Under the pieces are notes generated by a model. That model saw only the letters and a program-made list of their open reading frames with translations, had not been told where the DNA came from and did no database searches. The position numbers were made by a program, and so were the translations under genes. This document shows positions 48,553-51,816 of a stretch of 51,816 nt of DNA, one piece after another (position 1 is the first letter of the stretch; every line of letters starts with the position of its first letter). This DNA comes from Geobacter sp. (GTDB lineage: Bacteria; Desulfobacterota; Desulfuromonadia; Geobacterales; Geobacteraceae): positions 1-51,816 of the forward strand of contig DNRQ01000079.1 of NCBI GenBank assembly GCA_003499925.1, read 5' to 3'.

Positions 48553-48837
48553 TTATTTGCTGTCGCTGCTGCCGGTGGTCGGGTTTTCTGCGGCCTTCCT
48601 GGCCTTGTGCACCTTCAGTCTCTCGGCTCTGAGCGCTTGCGCTGCAGCTTTGCGTTTCTCCGGTGTGATCCGCTGTTCTTCCTGTTTGCGCACCATCTCC
48701 CTCTTCGCGGCCAGTTCCGGCGTCATGGGTGCGCCATCGGCGGCAAGGGCGAGACCGCCTGCCAGCGACATTGCCGTCATCACTACCATTGCCGTCATCA
48801 CTACCATTGAGATACTGCCAGCTTCCCGTCTCTTCAT
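48553..48837 (-). CDS. Small secreted charged protein
   Basis: Unrecognised 94-residue protein with a signal peptide (cleavage near LALAADG) and a mature part of about 60 residues that is almost wholly helical and charged (ELAAKREMVRKQEEQRI, EKRKAAAQALRAERLKVHKARKAAE). The signal region contains a repeated six-residue unit, MVVMTA twice, from an 18-bp tandem duplication. It is 41 bp upstream of the oxidase gene with GGAGAAC before the ATG, so it is probably co-transcribed and could act as an assembly or anchoring factor. Function unknown. Confidence 0.75.
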   Translation of the reverse strand: MKRREAGSISMVVMTAMVVMTAMSLAGGLALAADGAPMTPELAAKREMVRKQEEQRITPEKRKAAAQALRAERLKVHKARKAAENPTTGSSDSK

Positions 48838-49208
48838 GCTGTTCTCCTTTGTTAGCGGTGTTTTTTGTCTCCTCGGTTACGGCGGACGGCCTCCCGTCAG
48901 GTTAACTGATTTTTATTAACAGACACTATACCAGACCCGGTAACTTTGTCTTGGCTGCTAAAATTAAATCCGTACACCTTGCGGGAGGGCAGTGCTTGGC
49001 TGTCGAACGCAAAAAAGCATATAGGCCCAACATGCTCCAGTCCTTGTACCAATGAACCTATCCAGCAAAGGGTGCATGATCGTTAGATGACAAGCTCGGC
49101 TTGTTGGGACTCTGTGCTCTTTGTGGCGAACTGTTAGCCGGATCCGGAATAATCAAAACAGACACTCCTGCGAAAGTACCACCTCCACTGGCGCGAAGTT
49201 ATCCCTCT
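48838..49208. other. Gene-free region upstream of the oxidase operon
   Basis: 371 bp between the cytochrome fusion gene and the small-protein/oxidase pair, all in the same direction. It has no convincing gene. Near the downstream end the minus strand reads TAGTGTCTGTTAATAAAAATC, an AT-rich candidate promoter region. No clear riboswitch fold was recognised. Confidence 0.4.
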
Positions 49209-50936
49209 TCAATGCACGACCCATTCGCTTCTCGGCAGCAGGGGAGGATCGGCACCGGGACCCAGCTGGATGATATAGCATCCCTTTGACGCATAGCGCT
49301 GTCCCGGACCGAAACTGAACCTCTCATAATCCCGGACGGTCAGGTCCATCTGCATGCTCATGACGTCAAGCAGATGATCGCGGTACAGGTTGTCGTAGAG
49401 CAGATTCAGCCCGCGCAGGGTCGCCTGTCTCAGCATCGTGGTGGTGCGCGAGGCAATCCTGCGGTCACCGAAATCCCTGGCGCCCGCCAGGATCGGCACT
49501 TTGGCGTCAAAACCGCCGTCTCTGGAACCGACAAAAGGGGTGAGCCGGTAGGGGTAGCTAAGGTACACCCTGTCCCGGACCGGCTCCGGGACCGCTGCAC
49601 TTTGCTTCCCCAGATAACCCGAGGAGAGGAAAACCATCCCCGGGGCGGGGAGTTGAGCGATCAGCGCCGGCAGGTTGGGGAGCATCCTGGCATCGGCCCA
49701 AAAAAGCAGCACCCCGGGCTTGTACTGCGCCAATAGTTTGCCGAGGGATTCCTGGTCCAGGAGGCTGCTTCCCTTGAGGGTCACCGTGGTCACCGCCGGG
49801 CGCTCCAGGTCGCTCCAGGCTCTCTGGAAACCGGCGGCCAATGCCTCCCCCTCCGGCGCATCCTGGACGATCTGGAGCATGGATGTCTCGGCGGGGAGCG
49901 TCTCCAGGCGGTTGAGATAGCGGGCCACCGCCTCTCCCTCCTGAAAGTAGCCTTTGTTGAAATAAAGGGTGTACCATCCGGTCTCGGAGACCACCGGGAA
50001 ATCGGTGATCGGGAACAGGCAGGGAAGGCGCCGGGCTTCGCAGAAATCATGGATGGGTCGCCAGTCGCCGTTCGATATCCCCCCCAATACTGCAAAAACC
50101 GGTTTTCTGTCGTAGTACGCCGCAAGTTGCGCAGGCCACCCCTGCGGTGGACCCTTCAATTCCCAGAGATCCAGGGAGGCCTTACGAAAGGCGTGCTTCA
50201 TCTCGATGGTCGGGGTGTAACCGAACTTGATGAAATCGTTGTACAGCGCCAGCTGCTGATTTTTCTGGGCGATGAGGCTCTGCAGCGGACCCAGCAGGGC
50301 CTCGCGATCCTCTGGGCTGACATCGTCGGTAACGATGGTTGCAAAGCTGAATTCCAAACTGGCGGCGCCGGGAGACGGCTGGGAAGAGAGCGCCTCCAGG
50401 TAGTCGATCAGGATCGTCATGTCGCGGTCGGTCAGCGGATAACGCGGCATCACATCGTTGAAGAGCTGGTTGGCGGGATCGACCCCGAAGCGCATGGCGG
50501 ACGCCAGGGTTTCGCGGCTGTAGGCAGGGCGTTCCACGACGGTCTTGGCATAGATGTAGCGGCCGGCCCGGTCCGGTATGTCGTCCAGGGAGGGGGGGCG
50601 GCGGTACGGTTGGTAGAGCCTCTTTCCCGTGGTAGGCGGCGTGACGACTCCACCCTCGAAGGAGCCGAGTCCGGCGCGCAGATGACAGCTTGAGCAGGAA
50701 AAGGCGCTGCTGTCGACCTCCACATCCCCCCGGATGAAGGCCGGCATCGGGTCGCCCGAGGGAAGGATCCCTTCCCGGTACATCCGCTCGCCCAGCCGGA
50801 TCAGCTCCGCCTGCGGCGGGTCGGACGGCCCGACCGGCGCTGCCCGGCCCTCCGAACCCCAGAGGAGCACCAGGACGGCCGCCACGACCAACGGTAACAG
50901 TGCGGCTTTGGCTTTCGCATCACGGTACCGGGTCAT
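49209..50936 (-). CDS. Cytochrome c fused to a type 1 periplasmic-binding domain
   Basis: Secreted protein of 575 residues. After a signal peptide (to about GRAA), a single-heme cytochrome c domain with CSSCH at 81-85 and a likely axial methionine in DVMPRYPLTDRD (about residue 165). From about residue 200 a LivK-like two-lobed substrate-binding domain: FSFATIVTDDVSPEDREALL, YDRKPVFAVLGGISNGDW, PCLFPITDFPVVS, GVLLFWADARMLPNLPALI. The second domain normally binds amino acids or small anions; the ligand is unknown. ATG at 50936 overlaps the SCO stop (ATGA), so the two are coupled. Confidence 0.85.
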   Translation of the reverse strand: MTRYRDAKAKAALLPLVVAAVLVLLWGSEGRAAPVGPSDPPQAELIRLGERMYREGILPSGDPMPAFIRGDVEVDSSAFSCSSCHLRAGLGSFEGGVVTPPTTGKRLYQPYRRPPSLDDIPDRAGRYIYAKTVVERPAYSRETLASAMRFGVDPANQLFNDVMPRYPLTDRDMTILIDYLEALSSQPSPGAASLEFSFATIVTDDVSPEDREALLGPLQSLIAQKNQQLALYNDFIKFGYTPTIEMKHAFRKASLDLWELKGPPQGWPAQLAAYYDRKPVFAVLGGISNGDWRPIHDFCEARRLPCLFPITDFPVVSETGWYTLYFNKGYFQEGEAVARYLNRLETLPAETSMLQIVQDAPEGEALAAGFQRAWSDLERPAVTTVTLKGSSLLDQESLGKLLAQYKPGVLLFWADARMLPNLPALIAQLPAPGMVFLSSGYLGKQSAAVPEPVRDRVYLSYPYRLTPFVGSRDGGFDAKVPILAGARDFGDRRIASRTTTMLRQATLRGLNLLYDNLYRDHLLDVMSMQMDLTVRDYERFSFGPGQRYASKGCYIIQLGPGADPPLLPRSEWVVH

Positions 50937-51535
50937 GGCTTGACTCCCGAAATAGCGGGCGGGGCTACCCGCTGGTACTCCTCCAGAAATTCCCTCGAGC
51001 TCAGCAACCCGAAGATCCGCACCCAGCTGCCGTCTTTCGGCACGCGGATCAGGTTGATCGGGTAGTGCGACATCTTGTCCGGTATATACGCGTTGAAGGC
51101 CTTCATCACGGCATCGATATCGGCCCGGCTGCCGGTCAGGAAATCCCACCCCGGCTGGGCGCGATAGCGCTTCAGATAATCTTTCAGGATCTTGGGGGAG
51201 TCGTTTTCCGGATCGATGGTGATCGAAACCAGGCGGACGTTCCGGCTCGCGGGACCGAGCCTCCTCTGCAGATTGACGAAGCCGGCCGAAAGGACCGGGC
51301 AGATTGTGGTGCAGGTGCCGTAGATGAAATCCACGATCACCGGCTGTTCGCTGTTCAATAGTGCCGCGATGCGCACTTTTTTGCCGTCCTGATTGATCAG
51401 GACCACGTCTGGGATGTGGTATCGCTCCACCGTGCGCTGGTATTTTTTCACCTCGGCGCGGGCAGGGGCGGCCGGCAGGAGGGCTGAAGACAGCATCAAA
51501 AGGAGGGCCAGGCTAATTAGGAACCGTATTTTCAT
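50933..51535 (-). CDS. SCO1/SenC-family copper chaperone
   Basis: Thioredoxin-fold, periplasmic (signal peptide ending near PARA) protein of 200 residues. It has the copper-binding CxxxC motif Cys75/Cys79 in IYGTCTTICPVLS and the distal His157 in KMSHYPINL. SCO proteins deliver copper to oxidases or act as thiol-disulfide reductases. With the cytochrome fusion and the multicopper oxidase downstream, copper delivery to the latter is a reasonable inference. The start at 51535 (MKIRFLISL) gives a proper signal peptide; upstream in-frame codons run through repeats. The ribosome site is weak. Confidence 0.9.
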   Translation of the reverse strand: MKIRFLISLALLLMLSSALLPAAPARAEVKKYQRTVERYHIPDVVLINQDGKKVRIAALLNSEQPVIVDFIYGTCTTICPVLSAGFVNLQRRLGPASRNVRLVSITIDPENDSPKILKDYLKRYRAQPGWDFLTGSRADIDAVMKAFNAYIPDKMSHYPINLIRVPKDGSWVRIFGLLSSREFLEEYQRVAPPAISGVKP

Positions 51536-51606
51536 GGGCCACCTGCACTGTGTGCGGCAGAAGAAAATCCCACCTTGACGAATCCAGTCCCCTCCCCCGG
51601 AGGGGA

Positions 51607-51816
51607 CTGCCATTAAGTTAAAGGTTCTGCTGTTGTCTCCCCCTCCCTTGACGGGAGGGGGCAGGGGGTGGGTGAAGTTGCCAAGTTCAGATAATGTGGC
51701 ACCTTCCCCCACCCCCTAACCCCACTGCCATTAAGTTAAGGTGATGCCAATTTCCGCACACTGCGCAAGCACCCCCTCTCCCTTGATGGAAGAGGGTTGG
51801 GGAGAGGGTGAAAAGC
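51607..51816. repeat. Intergenic repeat mosaic at the window edge
   Basis: Two copies of CTGCCATTAAGTTA (about 51608 and 51726) alternate with GC-rich hairpin blocks (CCCTCCCTTGACGGGAGGG at about 51641-51661). From 51735 the sequence GCCAATTTCCGCACACTGCG begins another copy of the inverted-repeat element, which runs off the window. No gene is visible. Confidence 0.65.

Noticed and set aside
48838..49208. Possible c-di-GMP or similar riboswitch before the oxidase operon
   Set aside because: Considered because Geobacter uses them upstream of extracellular electron-transfer genes, but the conserved loops were not found by eye; a covariance-model search would decide.

Overview
The window reads as a chromosomal segment of a Geobacter-type bacterium (Geobacterales, Desulfuromonadota). 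That placement is inference: no rRNA or other taxonomic marker is present. It rests on the very large periplasmic multicopper oxidase resembling Geobacter OmpB/OmpC, the anaerobic assimilatory sulfur genes, the style of the exopolysaccharide locus and the GC-rich intergenic repeats.

Region 1 (1-11,000) is sulfur acquisition. A sulfate ABC transporter operon on the minus strand (sbp, cysT, cysW, cysA) follows an Rrf2-family regulator gene. Divergent from the regulator is a plus-strand cluster of metY, a ThiS-like carrier (hcyS), a ThiF/MoeB-like activator (hcyF), a JAMM protease (hcyD), a small ferredoxin-type sulfite reductase and a TusA-like protein, followed by mnmA. The set matches the protein-thiocarboxylate route to homocysteine described in Wolinella succinogenes: HcyD trims the carrier tail, HcyF adenylates it, the reductase supplies sulfide, and MetY moves sulfur to the activated homoserine.

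Region 2 (11,000-20,400) is accessory: modBC without modA, an Xre/RES toxin-antitoxin pair, a Wzi-like outer-membrane protein, an AbrB/PIN pair, a VapBC pair, a DUF4143 ATPase, and many intergenic repeats. One repeat at 18236-18398 is a 163-bp miniature inverted-repeat element flanked by a 9-bp duplication. The unoccupied version of the same site survives 1.6 kb away, next to the intact copy of a duplicated PIN/AbrB module.

Region 3 (20,500-42,900) is a Wzx/Wzy-type exopolysaccharide locus transcribed on the minus strand. It runs from a 976-residue SLBB export protein through a nucleotide-sugar dehydrogenase, Wzz, Wzx, Wzy, two glycosyltransferases, a beta-helix protein, a methyltransferase, an initiating sugar transferase, an aldo/keto reductase and an E1 alpha/beta pair of thiamine-diphosphate enzymes, to a membrane 4,6-dehydratase. 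The middle (about 27,400-33,700) is clearly AT-rich compared with both flanks. Three paralogous coiled-coil proteins sit at its edges. A radical SAM/SPASM gene lies divergently beyond the export gene.

Region 4 (43,100-51,535) is a periplasmic copper/redox group on the minus strand: a SCO protein overlapping by 4 bp a cytochrome c fused to a type 1 periplasmic-binding domain, then a small charged secreted protein and a 1803-residue multicopper oxidase with FN3/PKD-like modules and three C-terminal repeats. SCO is a plausible copper donor for the oxidase. Repeats resume at the right edge.
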